Shown: piece by piece, positions 25,728-35,113 of the stretch | How the letters are laid out: every line of letters begins with the position of its first letter | How positions within the stretch are numbered: the stretch's first letter is position 1 | Assembly: GCF_025938095.1 (NCBI RefSeq) | Contig: NZ_JAPCZF010000002.1 | Span: 62,001 to 126,000, forward strand | DNA length: 64,000 nucleotides | Reading direction: 5' to 3' | DNA from: Novosphingobium sp. JCM 18896 | GTDB lineage: Bacteria > Pseudomonadota > Alphaproteobacteria > Sphingomonadales > Sphingomonadaceae | Notes under the pieces: generated by a model | Told to the model about the DNA's origin: nothing | Seen by the model: the letters and a program-made list of their open reading frames with translations, nothing else | The model's database searches: none | Translations under genes and position numbers: made by a program

Positions 25728-26671
25728 AAATTGCGCCGCAGCACGGTGACGCTGCGATCGGGCCGCGCCATCGCCATGACGTGCGCGCCCGGATAGGCGA
25801 TCTTCTCGACCTCGGCGAGCGGCACGCGCGGCCAAGGGTTCATGTCGCGGATCAAGGTCTCTTCGGAGAGGTGGACGGTGACGCGTTCACCCTCTTCGGT
25901 GCGGATCGTCACGTCACGGGCCTCCACCCGCTCGACCGCACCGATCACCGGCTGCGGTGCCGAGGCGGGAATCGCGCGCACGTCGAGCGACATGCGGATC
26001 TCGTTCGAGGGATTTGGCAGCGCCGTGTGCGCGGTCAGGTAGTTGAAGATCAGCACGTCGCCGACGCGGAAATCGGCCGAGCGCCAGGCGTCGTCGGCAA
26101 TCGCTTCGCGCGGGATGGCATTGCCCTTGAGCGTGGTGTCGTGAAGACTGCCGCGGTGATGCGTGCCCGGCGCCACGGCGAAGCTGCCGTGATCGCGGTC
26201 GACATCGCGGATCGGCATCCAGCAGATCGTGAACAGCATACCCTCGTTGTAGAAACCGTCCTGGTGACGCCCGGCGAACAGATCCTGCCCCTCCGCGATC
26301 GGCCCCGTCGGCATGCCCGAACGGTGCGCGGCGATCGGGATCCACACCGGATCGTCGGCCAGCACGTCGCGCATGACCTGGTTGAGCCGCGGCTGCTTGA
26401 CCACCTCGTGCCAGACGGTCGTGCCGATCGCGTCGCAGGGCCGCCAGGTCTCGGTCTTCCGTCCAGTCCAGACCGGTGCCTCAACCGCGGGATCGATCAA
26501 CCCCTCGGCGGCGAGCGCTTCGCGGTACTTCTCGCGGCCCCAGGCGATCAGCTCGGGATCGATCACCCCGCGCAGATAGACCACGCCGTCGTCGAGGTAG
26601 CGCCGCCGCAAGGCCTGGGCATCGCCGATCAGCGCGGTGCTGTCGATGAGGTCGGCAATCTCGATCATCAT
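25721..26671 (-). CDS. Phytanoyl-CoA dioxygenase (PhyH) family protein
   Basis: 316 aa. HxD appears in GRHQDGFYNEG (near residue 137) and the third ligand in TAHTALPN (near 213), followed by EIRMSLDVRAI with the probable 2-oxoglutarate-binding Arg. The C-terminal 90 residues form an additional small domain. Substrate unknown. It overlaps the dienelactone hydrolase by 7 bp tail-to-tail and is 28 bp downstream of the P450 gene on the same strand, so P450 and dioxygenase probably share a transcript, a second P450-PhyH pairing in this window. Confidence 0.82.
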   Translation of the reverse strand: MMIEIADLIDSTALIGDAQALRRRYLDDGVVYLRGVIDPELIAWGREKYREALAAEGLIDPAVEAPVWTGRKTETWRPCDAIGTTVWHEVVKQPRLNQVMRDVLADDPVWIPIAAHRSGMPTGPIAEGQDLFAGRHQDGFYNEGMLFTICWMPIRDVDRDHGSFAVAPGTHHRGSLHDTTLKGNAIPREAIADDAWRSADFRVGDVLIFNYLTAHTALPNPSNEIRMSLDVRAIPASAPQPVIGAVERVEARDVTIRTEEGERVTVHLSEETLIRDMNPWPRVPLAEVEKIAYPGAHVMAMARPDRSVTVLRRNFY

Positions 26672-26699
26672 CGATGTGTAGCAAACGCTTGGTTTTTAT

Positions 26700-27932
26700 T
26701 CAATCGCCGGGCAGGTCGAACTGGATCGGCAGCCCGCGCAGGCCCCAGGTGCCGGGGAACGGACGAAAACCCTCGGGTCCCGGCGAGCGCGGATTCAGCA
26801 GGCGCTGGGCGATCAGGTGCAGGCCTTCGTGGATCTGCGCGCGGGCGATGTACTGGCCGAGGCAGATGTGCGCGCCAAGGCCGAAGCCGATGTGCGGGCT
26901 CTTCTGCTCGCGCTCGTGATCGAAGCGATCGGCCGCTTCGGCATAGCGCGGGTCGTGCGCGGCGATACTCAGCGGGAACCAGACGATCGCATCCTTCTCG
27001 AGCACGACGTCGCGATATTCGACTTCCTCGTTAAGCACGCGCTGGTTCGAGGTGGTGCTGCCGTAACGGAAGGACTCCTCGATCACCTGGCGGGCGAAGG
27101 CATGGTCTTCGGCACAGCGCTGGTAGACCTCGGGCCGGTCGAGCAGCAGTCGCAAGGTCAGGGTCAGCATGTTCTTCGAGGTGTCGTAGCCGGCAACGAA
27201 CAGGAAGATCAGCAGGTCGGCCAGTTCGCGATCGGTGAGCCTGCCCTCTTTCGCCTCGCCCCCCTGGCTCCGTAGCAGCACGTCGAGCAGGTCTGGCTCC
27301 ATACCTTCGCGCGACTCCGCACGGCGCTCGGCGATCAGCCCGTCGACGAAGCGCTCCATCGTGACGACGCCCTCCTGCATTGCCGGCAGCCAGCGCTTGT
27401 CCATCGAGGTCGAGAGCCCGATCGCCTCCATCGCCGAGCGCAGGCCGGGAATGACGTCGGGCGAAGCGCCGATCAGCCGGCACATGACCGTGATCGGGAA
27501 GTAGGAGGCGAATTCCTCGAAATCGAACGCGCGTTTCGGCGCCCATTCATCGAGCAGGTCGGAAATCACCTCGCGCATCAGCGGCCGGTGCGCATTGGCC
27601 TGGCGTGGCGTAAAGGCCGGCGCCAGCACATCGCGCACGCGCTTGTGCGTCGCGCCTGCCATCGACAGCATGTGGCGCTGCTGGAAGTCGCCCCAGGGCG
27701 TATCCTCCGCCTCCATGATCGCGACGATGTCGTCGTACATCATGCGCATGCGATCCTCGCGCGCGAATAGATCGCGCATCGCCTTGTAGTCGGTGACGAC
27801 ATAGCCGAGTTGCCAGCGCGCCAACCACGGGTGCTGCGCCCGTGCCCTGGCGAAGTGCGGGAATGGATCGGCAGCGAAGGCGTCCTCCTCCATCGTCAGG
27901 TAGGGCAGGTCGAGTTCGGCTCCCATCGGCAT
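26700..27932 (-). CDS. Cytochrome P450
   Basis: 410 aa. The heme loop is FGLGAHICLG, the I-helix FVAGYDTSKN with the canonical AGxDT, and the ExxR helix is IEESFRYG. It is full length and soluble, with a short N-terminus (ATG 27932, MPMGAEL); the frame extends upstream into the riboswitch region without similarity. Bacterial P450s of this kind (CYP107/125/153-like groups) hydroxylate terpenoids, steroids or alkanes; I cannot assign the subfamily. Followed by the PhyH gene. Confidence 0.88.
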   Translation of the reverse strand: MPMGAELDLPYLTMEEDAFAADPFPHFARARAQHPWLARWQLGYVVTDYKAMRDLFAREDRMRMMYDDIVAIMEAEDTPWGDFQQRHMLSMAGATHKRVRDVLAPAFTPRQANAHRPLMREVISDLLDEWAPKRAFDFEEFASYFPITVMCRLIGASPDVIPGLRSAMEAIGLSTSMDKRWLPAMQEGVVTMERFVDGLIAERRAESREGMEPDLLDVLLRSQGGEAKEGRLTDRELADLLIFLFVAGYDTSKNMLTLTLRLLLDRPEVYQRCAEDHAFARQVIEESFRYGSTTSNQRVLNEEVEYRDVVLEKDAIVWFPLSIAAHDPRYAEAADRFDHEREQKSPHIGFGLGAHICLGQYIARAQIHEGLHLIAQRLLNPRSPGPEGFRPFPGTWGLRGLPIQFDLPGD

Positions 27933-28104
27933 GGCATGTGCCTTCCTTGTTTCCGCGAAGGATGCTGCCGCTCCCGGTGGCGGTAAAGTGTGGCGCCTAT
28001 ACCGCACCGGCAGGATCAATGCTCCGAGACGGAGCCCACGACGTTGGCACGGGCAGCGAAGCGGCCTAAGGCGCGCGCCGATCGCGGGAAACCGCGTCGA
28101 AGAT

Positions 28105-28315
28105 CGCGCCGGTGCCCCAACGGGGCTTAATCCGGGAACACGGTAAGGCGGACCCAAGCGTTTCTTGGCCCGCCCAAGCCGAGGCTGTCCCTGCAACTGT
28201 GAGCGGATAGCGCGATGCACGAGGCTCCCCCTGGAGCCGCCACTGAGCCGAAACGCTTGGGAAGGCCGTGCATCGTGCCGTGACCCGCAAGCCAGGAGAC
28301 CGGCCGGCGCATGGT
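28105..28315 (+). ncRNA. Cobalamin (AdoCbl) riboswitch
   Basis: Family hallmarks occur in order: GCCGGTGCCCC with CGGGGCTTAATCCGGGAACA (28109-28140), the core box CTGTCCCTGCAACTGTGAGC (28185-28204), CCACTGAGCC (28240-28249), and the terminal GCAAGCCAGGAGACCGGCC (28287-28305). It lies in the leader of the BtuB-type receptor gene. Bound cobalamin normally shuts off expression, here probably by hiding the ribosome site. The rest of the 571-bp gap (27933-28104 and 28316-28503) shows no gene; the latter part is GC-rich leader and likely holds the expression platform, ending in GGAGGGAAG before the ATG. Confidence 0.92.
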
Positions 28316-28503
28316 CGCTCTTGCCCCGGCCCAGGGATCGGTCGCGGCACGGTTCTCCGTCTGAGCGACGACCAAGCGGCGGGGCCGCTGTGGTGCGCCG
28401 GGGATGGGCCGATTGCGCCAGTCCGTGCCCGGCACGTCGGTCGAGGGCATCAACGCCCCGGCAGCCCCCGCCCTCGTTGCCCGGCGCGGAGGGAAGAATA
28501 CCC

Positions 28504-30432
28504 ATGAGGACCACTCTTGTTTCGCTGCTCGCGCTCGCCGCGACCACGCCCGCTTTCGCCAGCTCGAACCCGAGTCAGCCCGCCACCAATGCCGAAGGCG
28601 AGACGATCGTCGTCACCGCCTCGCGCTCGAACGAGGGCATCGCCGCCGATCGCCTCGGCGCCTCGGTTACCGTCCTCGACGCCCAGGCGATCGAGCAGCG
28701 CCAGACGCGTGTCGTCTCCGACGTGCTGCGCGACGTCCCCGGCGTGGCGGTCAGCCGCGCGATCGGCGGCCTCACCCAGATCCGCCTGCGCGGCAGCGAG
28801 GCCAACCACGCGCTGGTGCTGATCGACGGCATCGAGGCCAGCGATCCGTTCAACGGCGAATTCGACTTCAACGGCCTGATCGCCGACCAAGACGTGCGCA
28901 TCGAAGTGCTGCGCGGCCAGCAGAGCTCGCTCTACGGCTCCGACGCGATCGGCGGCGTGGTCCACTACCTGACCCTGAGCGGCGCCGAGGCCCCGGGCTT
29001 CACCGCGCGCGCCGAGGGCGGTTCGTTCAACACCTTCGACGGCGCCGCGCGCTTCGCCGGTGCGACCGACCAGCTCGATTACGTCGTCTCGGGCGGCTAC
29101 TACCGCACCGATGGCACGCCCGTGGCGCGCAACGGCAAGCTCGACGTCGGCTCGGAAACCGCTGGCGCGAACGTCAAGCTGGCCTGGACGCCGAGCGAGA
29201 GCTTCAAGCTGACCGGCGTCGCCCGCTACATGTGGAACGACTACGACGTCGCCAACACCGAGCAGAACCCGGCCAGCCCGCTGTTCGGCTATGTCGTCGA
29301 CAGCCCCGGCGCCCGCGCCACCAAGGAAAGCCTCTACGGCCTGCTGCGCGCCGAACTGACCGCGCTCGACGGCCGCTGGGTCAATGCCCTGACCGGCCAG
29401 TACGCCGACGTCACGCGCAAGGGCTATGCTGGCGCGCTGCGCGACAGCGGCAGCAACGGCCGCCGCTACAAGGGCTCGTTCGAATCGAGCCTGCGCTTCG
29501 GCGACGAGGTCGTGGTCCACAAGCTGACCGGCGCGCTCGACGTCGAGCGCGAGGAGTTCCAGAACACCACGCCCGGCGGCTTCGCCTTCACCGGCCGGCG
29601 CAACACGACCAATGTCGGCCTGGTCGGCCAATACGAGCTGACCGTCGACGACAACGCCAGCTTCGGCGCCTCGATCCGCCAGGACTGGAACAATCGCTTC
29701 GCCGATTCCACGACCTGGCGTGTCCAGGGCTCCTACACGCTGCCCACCGACACCCGCGTGCACGCGGCCTATGGCACGGGCGTCAAGAACCCCGGCTATT
29801 TCGAACTCTACGGTTTCGTCGACGGCCAGTACATCGGCAACCCGAACCTGCGCCCCGAGAAGTCCGAGGGCTGGGAAGCCGGGCTCGAGCAGCGGTTCGG
29901 CACGGTGGCGACGATCGGCGCGACCTGGTCCGACAACCGCCTGAAGGGCGAGATCTTCACCACCTTCCCCGCGCCGACCTTCATCGCCACGCCGGCCAAC
30001 CGCACGACCAAGTCGCGCCAGCGCGGCATCGAAGTGGCACTCTCGGCCCAGCCCGTGCCACAGTGGCGGATCGACGCGACCTATACCTGGCTCGACGCCG
30101 ACGAAAACGGCACGGTCGAAGTGCGCCGCGCCAAGCACATCGCCAGCTTCAACTCGACCTGGACGACGGCCGACGACAAGCTCTCGGCCACGCTGACCGT
30201 GCGCTACAACGGCCGCCAGCAGGACGTCGCCTTCACCGATCCGAGCTTCGTGCCGGTCAACGTGACCCTGGACGACTACGTGCTGGTCAACCTCAACGCC
30301 GAATACAAGCTGACCGGCGCGATCACGCTGTTCGGCCGCGTCGAGAACCTGTTCGACGAGAACTACGAAGAGGTGTTCAGCTACGCCACGCCGGGTGCCG
30401 CCGCCTATGGCGGGGTCCGCGTCAAGTTCTGA
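28504..30432 (+). CDS. btuB: TonB-dependent vitamin B12 receptor BtuB
   Basis: 642 aa. Signal peptide about 1-20 (ends AFAS), TonB box ETIVVTASRS near residue 34, plug domain with RLRGSEANHALVLIDGIEA and VLRGQQSSLYGSDAIGGVV, then a barrel ending in Phe (YGGVRVKF), as outer-membrane barrels do. The cobalamin riboswitch in its leader identifies the ligand as a corrinoid. ATG 28504 follows GGAGGGAAG. No cob genes or btuCDF follow; a family B repeat lies directly downstream. Confidence 0.92.
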   Translation: MRTTLVSLLALAATTPAFASSNPSQPATNAEGETIVVTASRSNEGIAADRLGASVTVLDAQAIEQRQTRVVSDVLRDVPGVAVSRAIGGLTQIRLRGSEANHALVLIDGIEASDPFNGEFDFNGLIADQDVRIEVLRGQQSSLYGSDAIGGVVHYLTLSGAEAPGFTARAEGGSFNTFDGAARFAGATDQLDYVVSGGYYRTDGTPVARNGKLDVGSETAGANVKLAWTPSESFKLTGVARYMWNDYDVANTEQNPASPLFGYVVDSPGARATKESLYGLLRAELTALDGRWVNALTGQYADVTRKGYAGALRDSGSNGRRYKGSFESSLRFGDEVVVHKLTGALDVEREEFQNTTPGGFAFTGRRNTTNVGLVGQYELTVDDNASFGASIRQDWNNRFADSTTWRVQGSYTLPTDTRVHAAYGTGVKNPGYFELYGFVDGQYIGNPNLRPEKSEGWEAGLEQRFGTVATIGATWSDNRLKGEIFTTFPAPTFIATPANRTTKSRQRGIEVALSAQPVPQWRIDATYTWLDADENGTVEVRRAKHIASFNSTWTTADDKLSATLTVRYNGRQQDVAFTDPSFVPVNVTLDDYVLVNLNAEYKLTGAITLFGRVENLFDENYEEVFSYATPGAAAYGGVRVKF

Positions 30433-30442
30433 CGATGAAGCG

Positions 30443-30566
30443 ATCCTCCCCTGTAAGGGGAGGGGGACCGCCAGCGTAGCTGGTGGTGGAGGGGTGTCAC
30501 CTTCTCGGTGACGGTGACACCCCTCCGTCATCCCTCCGGGATGCCACCTCCCCTTGCAGGGGAGGA
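30443..30566. repeat. Intergenic inverted repeat, family B, copy 1
   Basis: Outer arms 30444-30463 and 30547-30566 are complementary at 19 of 20 positions, each with an internal CCTCCCCT/AGGGGAGG hairpin. The centre contains a second stem, GGAGGGGTGTCACC against GGTGACACCCCTCC. The reverse complement aligns with the element at 51232 across GGTGGCATC, GATGACGGAGGGG and CCCCTCCACCACC. It lies between convergent btuB and the kinase gene. Confidence 0.75.
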
Positions 30567-30584
30567 ACTCGGGGCTCGCCCCCC

Positions 30585-32174
30585 CTAAACCACCAGATCG
30601 AGCGTCAGCAGCAGGCCCTCGGGGCGGTAGTCGAAGGCGACATGACCGTCGCTACCGTGGAGCGCGGCGGCGATCATCCGCGAACCGAAGCCGCGGTGGC
30701 TCGGCGCCACGACCGGCGGGCCGCCGCTCTCGCACCATTCGAGCCGCAAGGTCGGCCGATCGGCCTCGGCCAGGCACCAGGTAATCGCCACCTGCCCCTG
30801 CTCGACCGACAGCGCACCATACTTGACCGCATTGGTACCGAGCTCGTGCAGCACCATCGTCAGCAGCAGTGCCTTGTTGGCCGAGAGGCCGACATCGGGC
30901 CCTTCGAAAAACACGCGCGGCGCGCCCTTGGCCGAGAAGGCCGCCAGCGAGCGCTGCGCGAGCGCGGCAATGCCGATCTCCTGCCAATCGCTGAGCGTGA
31001 GCAGGTCGTGCGCGCCCGACAGCGAGTGCAGGCGGCTGATGAAAGCCTCCTTCTCGGTCGGGGGCGTGCCCTTGAGCGTCTGCGAAGCCAGCGCCTGGAT
31101 CGTCGCCAGGGTGTTCTTCACGCGATGTTTGACCTCGTGCAGCAGCAGCTCTCGCGCGTCTTCGGCCGCCTTGCGGTTGACGATCTCGGTCTGCGCGGCG
31201 CTATGCAGCCGGGCATTGTCGATCGCCACCGCGGCCTGGCCGGCAATGGCAGCGATCAGCGCCTCGGTTTCGGGGGCGAAGCGGTCGGGCTCCGCATGGC
31301 CGAAGAACAGCCCGCCGATCACCTCGCCCGATGAGGAGATCACCGGGACGGCGAGGTACGAGACCACCGGCAAGTGCCCCTCGGGCATGCCCTTGTGCGG
31401 CGTGTTCAGGCCGTAGCGCGGGTCCTTGCGGATGTCGGCCGAACGGATGATGCCGCGGCCTTCGAAGGTTGGCGCGAAAACCGCGGTGTTGCGCGGCATG
31501 CCGAACTTGTCGAAGGCTTCGCGCGGGACGCCCGACAGCGCATAGAGCACGTAGCTTTCGCCCTCGGCGTCGAGCACGTTGTAAAAGAAGGCGCCGAACT
31601 GCGCGCCGCTGAGCGCCGTCGCCTCGTCGGTGACGGCCTGGACGATGCGTTCGAGATCGAGATCCTGCGAGATGATGCGCGCGACGCGGTTGAGGATCTC
31701 GAGCCGGCCGGCCTGACGATGGAGCAGTTCTTCGGCCTGCTTCTTCTGGGTGATGTCGCGCGCGATCTTCGAAGCACCGACGATCGCGCCGTCGGGCCGA
31801 CGGATCGGCGAGATCGTCAACGAAATGTCGATGAGCCGGCCCGACTTGTGCCGGCGCTTCGTCTCGAAATGCTCGACCCGCTCGCCGCGACGCAGGCGAT
31901 CGATGATGTCGGTTTCCTCGCTGCGGCGATCGTCGGGGATCAGCGTCAGGATCGACTGACCGATGATTTCCTGCGGGCGATAGCCGAACAGCCGCTCGGC
32001 CGCGCCGTTCCAGCTCGTGATCGTGCCGTCGAGCAGCTTGGAGACGATCGCATCGTCCGAACTCTCGACGATCGCGGCCAAGAGCAGCGCAGCCTCGAGG
32101 GCGGATTCCTGTTTGATGTCGATCACCCCCGGATCGTTACACGCGTCTGCGCCGCCCTGCGACAAATCGTTCAT
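30585..32174 (-). CDS. PAS-GAF HWE-family sensor histidine kinase
   Basis: 529 aa without TM segments, so cytoplasmic. A PAS domain covers about 30-150 ([19 protein letters not shown]), a GAF domain about 165-320, and the HWE kinase core starts near 340: phospho-acceptor His in [14 protein letters not shown] (about residue 349), N-box [14 protein letters not shown], and the WxE triplet in [14 protein letters not shown] kinases often control general stress or light responses in alphaproteobacteria. Start ATG 32174. Divergent from a receiver-only protein with 124 bp between. Confidence 0.9.
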   Translation of the reverse strand: MNDLSQGGADACNDPGVIDIKQESALEAALLLAAIVESSDDAIVSKLLDGTITSWNGAAERLFGYRPQEIIGQSILTLIPDDRRSEETDIIDRLRRGERVEHFETKRRHKSGRLIDISLTISPIRRPDGAIVGASKIARDITQKKQAEELLHRQAGRLEILNRVARIISQDLDLERIVQAVTDEATALSGAQFGAFFYNVLDAEGESYVLYALSGVPREAFDKFGMPRNTAVFAPTFEGRGIIRSADIRKDPRYGLNTPHKGMPEGHLPVVSYLAVPVISSSGEVIGGLFFGHAEPDRFAPETEALIAAIAGQAAVAIDNARLHSAAQTEIVNRKAAEDARELLLHEVKHRVKNTLATIQALASQTLKGTPPTEKEAFISRLHSLSGAHDLLTLSDWQEIGIAALAQRSLAAFSAKGAPRVFFEGPDVGLSANKALLLTMVLHELGTNAVKYGALSVEQGQVAITWCLAEADRPTLRLEWCESGGPPVVAPSHRGFGSRMIAAALHGSDGHVAFDYRPEGLLLTLDLVV

Positions 32175-32298
32175 CCGCGACCCCCAAGCGCATTTTGATT
32201 TGCGCGCCGGTTCGGGAACGATCAAGCGCCCAGATGGTTTCCTATCGAATACAAGATTCAGGACCGCAAGATACAGGGCGGAAGGGCCGGGGGCACAG

Positions 32299-32676
32299 GT
32301 GACGGGACTCGCGAACCGAAGGGTTCTGATAGTCGAGGACGAATGGCTCGTCCGCATGGAACTAGCGACAGCCTTCGAAGACGAGCATTGCCTTATCGTC
32401 GAGGCCGCTTCTGCCGAGGACGCACGCGACGTGCTGCGTGCGAGCCACGGCGGCGGCGTGCGGATCGACCTCCTCGTCACCGACATCCGTCTGACCGGCA
32501 TGCTCACCGGCTGGGATCTCGCCGCCGAGGCGCGCGACATCGACGATGCGATCGGCGTGATCTACGTCTCGGCCAATCCCCCCGCCCCTGGCCGCGACGT
32601 CAGCGACAGCGTGTTCATCGACAAGCCGGCGCTGGTCGAGAATGTCGTCGCCGCGGCGCGGCGGCTCCTGGGCTAG
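32299..32676 (+). CDS. Single-domain response regulator
   Basis: 125 aa receiver domain alone. Acidic pocket in VEDEW, phospho-Asp in LLVTDIRL (about residue 61), conserved Ser in YVSAN and Lys in FIDKP. GTG 32299 starts the domain cleanly. No output domain, so it acts by protein contact or as a phosphate sink. The HWE kinase is divergently encoded and is the obvious partner. Confidence 0.85.
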   Translation: MTGLANRRVLIVEDEWLVRMELATAFEDEHCLIVEAASAEDARDVLRASHGGGVRIDLLVTDIRLTGMLTGWDLAAEARDIDDAIGVIYVSANPPAPGRDVSDSVFIDKPALVENVVAAARRLLG

Positions 32677-32702
32677 CGAACGAAGCTAGCGGGACACGGG
32701 CT

Positions 32703-33230
32703 TTAGCGGGACAGAGGCGCGAAGCCGAAGCCGCGCAGATACTGCATCGTCGCGCGCGCCTGAGCCACGCCCTGGCCGATCTGCACGGTAGAATTGGCAA
32801 GCCGCGGCTTGCTGCGGCCGAGGTTCGGCTGATTGCCCGTCGCAGTGACGCCGTCGGTGAAAGGGCTGAACTTTCGGTTCGAATCGCGATCGTGAACCAC
32901 GGCGATCGCATAAGTGCCTGGCCGCGGCGCACGGATGCAGAGCACGGGATTGGGCTGGTGCGGCACCGGCACCTCGATGCGCTTGAACACCTTGCCCGCG
33001 GCGATCAGATCGGTGTCGTCGGCCAGATAGTCCTGCTGGTTCGCCGGATAGAGCTCGAGCCGCAGCCTGCCGCGCGTATCCTTGAGGCCGACCACTTCGA
33101 CGCGCAGCGCCGGCCCCGGCTCGTTCGCCCGGCAGTCGGCATCCTGCCGCCCGCGCTGCTCGTAGGGCGGCACGGGACCCGCCGCCGTCAGCAGCACGGC
33201 CGCCGGGGCGAGAAGCATCAGTTTTCGCAT
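32703..33230 (-). CDS. DUF2141 domain-containing secreted protein
   Basis: 175 aa with a signal peptide (about 1-17, MRKLMLLAPAAVLLTAAG). The DUF2141 core includes GRLRLELYP and YAIAVVHDRDSNRKF, with the family's H-D-x-D-x-N pattern. Function unknown; the domain is a predicted periplasmic beta-sandwich. It is 3 bp downstream of the glycosyltransferase stop on the same strand, so likely co-transcribed with it. Confidence 0.8.
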   Translation of the reverse strand: MRKLMLLAPAAVLLTAAGPVPPYEQRGRQDADCRANEPGPALRVEVVGLKDTRGRLRLELYPANQQDYLADDTDLIAAGKVFKRIEVPVPHQPNPVLCIRAPRPGTYAIAVVHDRDSNRKFSPFTDGVTATGNQPNLGRSKPRLANSTVQIGQGVAQARATMQYLRGFGFAPLSR

Positions 33231-33233
33231 TCG

Positions 33234-34034
33234 TCACTCACTCATCGATTGCCAAGGCTGGGCGCGTAGCACGGTATCGCCGAGACCGCGCGCGGCAAAG
33301 CGCGGCGCCAGGATCCTGTGGAACAACCGGTCCTGCCAGCGGAACGGGGTGACGTGGTAGAGCAGCCGCTCGCCCGGGGTCCAACGCACGCCGCCGCGGT
33401 CGCGGCGCCGGTCCGAAGGTACACACCAAAGCCTGCGGTCATAGGCCTGCGAGCCAAGCCGAAGCACGCGGTTCATCAGCTCGTGGTCCTTGAGCACATA
33501 GGGCCAGAGCCGCGCGTCGTAGCCGCCGGCGCGGCGCAGCGCGTCGAGGCGAAAACAATGGCAGGCGCCGCTCGTGTGGTTCTGCCACGGCAGCACCCGG
33601 CCTGCGAGGACCTTGTGCCAGATCGCCAGCCGCGCCCGCCAGCCGCGTTCGGTCGGCGGATTGCAGGCGGCCACCGCGACGCAATCGGGCCCGCGCGCGT
33701 CGAACAGCGCGGTCGCGCGCGCCAGATAGTCGGGCGGATACCAAGTGTCGGCATCGCAGATCGCGATCAGCTCGCCGCGCGCGGCGGCGATCCCGCGCGC
33801 CAGCGCATGGACCTGGCCCGGCTGCGGCTCGTCGAGGAATTCTACATCGAGCCCGTGCTCGGCCGCCAGCGCCCGCGCCTCGGCGATGCAGCCGTCGGTC
33901 GAGCCGTTGTCGACCACGATCAGCCGAAACGGCACAGTCTGCGCGGCCAGCGACAACAGGGTCCGCGGCAGGAAATCGCGCTCGTTGTAGACGGGGATGA
34001 CCACCGACCAGCGCGGCTCGAAGGCTTCGTGCAT
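33234..34034 (-). CDS. Family 2 glycosyltransferase
   Basis: 266 aa GT-A fold. WSVVIPVYNERDFLPRTL opens the domain, VVDNGSTDG follows, and the metal-binding DxD-like motif is ICDADTWYPPD near residue 95. The start is ATG 34034 (MHEAFEPRW); the upstream frame adds 33 dissimilar residues. It transfers a sugar from a nucleotide donor to an unknown acceptor. There is no TM segment. Divergent from a membrane protein and a GT4 gene, suggesting a shared envelope-glycan or glycolipid locus. Confidence 0.85.
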   Translation of the reverse strand: MHEAFEPRWSVVIPVYNERDFLPRTLLSLAAQTVPFRLIVVDNGSTDGCIAEARALAAEHGLDVEFLDEPQPGQVHALARGIAAARGELIAICDADTWYPPDYLARATALFDARGPDCVAVAACNPPTERGWRARLAIWHKVLAGRVLPWQNHTSGACHCFRLDALRRAGGYDARLWPYVLKDHELMNRVLRLGSQAYDRRLWCVPSDRRRDRGGVRWTPGERLLYHVTPFRWQDRLFHRILAPRFAARGLGDTVLRAQPWQSMSE

Positions 34035-34180
34035 GTCGCACGAACTAGGTCTGCCAGATGACGCGCGGATGACCGCCAAAGGGATGGGTCGGCATAACAA
34101 AACCGTCATCGCTCTGGCATCGGGCTGTAACACCCGGGGTGCAGGAGCGGGCCTCGCGTGCAGTCGAAGGGCCGTGATCC

Positions 34181-35113
34181 ATGTACAAAGACAGCTTCGC
34201 TTCGGGCGAGCTGACGGCAGGCCCGGATATGAAACTGCATAAGGCCGACGGCATCGGCAACAGCCGCCTGGCGGCCTGGTTCAGCGCTCTCGTCTCGCTC
34301 GCGCTGCTCGTCGCGGTCGCCGCCCAGCTCCGCGACATGGACATGCGCCACGTCGTCGCGCTGATCCCGACGAGCCCGCTGTTCTGGACGGTCTTCGCGG
34401 TCTGGTACCTGGCCGGGCCGGTCAGCGAATGGATCATCTATCGCCGCCTCTGGCAGATCCCGGTCACCGGCATCGGCGCGCTGATGCGCAAGATGGTCTC
34501 GAACGAACTGCTGCTCGGCTATCTCGGCGAGGCGCAGTTCTACGCCTGGGTGCGCGCGCGCCAACAGCTTGCCGCAGCGCCGTTCGGCGCGATCAAGGAC
34601 GTGACGATTCTCTCGGCGCTGACCGGCAACGTCACCACCCTGGTCATGCTGGCCGTGGCCTGGCCGCTGGTCTTCTCGGGCAAGATCGGCCTGGGCATGC
34701 AATCGACCTTCGTCTCGCTCGGCGTGGTGCTGGTCAGTTCCTTCGTGATCCTGCTGTTCCGCCAGAAGCTTTTCACCCTGCCCGGGCGCGAGCTGCGCTT
34801 CATCGCCGCGCTGCACCTGGCGCGCATCGCCACCAAGACCGGGCTCGGCGCGCTGCTCTGGTACCTGGTCCTGCCGCAGGTCGCGGTCGGGCTCTGGCTG
34901 GTGCTTTCGACCCTGCGCATGCTGGTCTCGCGCCTGCCGCTCGTGCCCAACAAGGACGTGGTCTTCGCCGGCATCTCGGTGGTCCTGCTCGGCCATCACG
35001 AGCAGGTCGCGGCGCTGCTGGCGATGATGGGCGGACTGGTCCTCGCTGGCCATCTCGTGGTCGGCGCGAGCTTCGCCACGTCGGATCTGGTCGAATCCTG
35101 GAGGCGGCGTTGA
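34181..35113 (+). CDS. LPG-synthase transmembrane domain / flippase-like membrane protein
   Basis: 310 aa with about 7-8 hydrophobic segments from residue 30 to the end. The sequence resembles the UPF0104 / lysylphosphatidylglycerol-synthase TM domain, the lipid-flipping half of MprF, here without any aminoacyl-transferase domain. It probably moves a lipid or glycolipid across the inner membrane (inference). Its stop overlaps the TTG start of the GT4 gene, so both are translationally coupled. Confidence 0.72.
   Translation: MYKDSFASGELTAGPDMKLHKADGIGNSRLAAWFSALVSLALLVAVAAQLRDMDMRHVVALIPTSPLFWTVFAVWYLAGPVSEWIIYRRLWQIPVTGIGALMRKMVSNELLLGYLGEAQFYAWVRARQQLAAAPFGAIKDVTILSALTGNVTTLVMLAVAWPLVFSGKIGLGMQSTFVSLGVVLVSSFVILLFRQKLFTLPGRELRFIAALHLARIATKTGLGALLWYLVLPQVAVGLWLVLSTLRMLVSRLPLVPNKDVVFAGISVVLLGHHEQVAALLAMMGGLVLAGHLVVGASFATSDLVESWRRR

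Noticed and set aside
28185..28212. A lac-operator-like string (TGTGAGCGGATA) upstream of btuB
   Set aside because: It is part of the conserved cobalamin-riboswitch core (GCAACTGTGAGCGGATAG) and lacks the symmetric second half of a lac operator.
28404..30479. Long overlapping frames of about 690 codons on both strands of btuB
   Set aside because: Both are low-complexity, Arg-rich or Val/Asp-rich antisense frames without domains; BtuB and its riboswitch explain the region.
30443..30566. Considered as an intrinsic terminator of btuB
   Set aside because: Stems are strong but no U-tract follows, and a homologous element at 51232 lies directly before a coding start, so it is better called an intergenic repeat.
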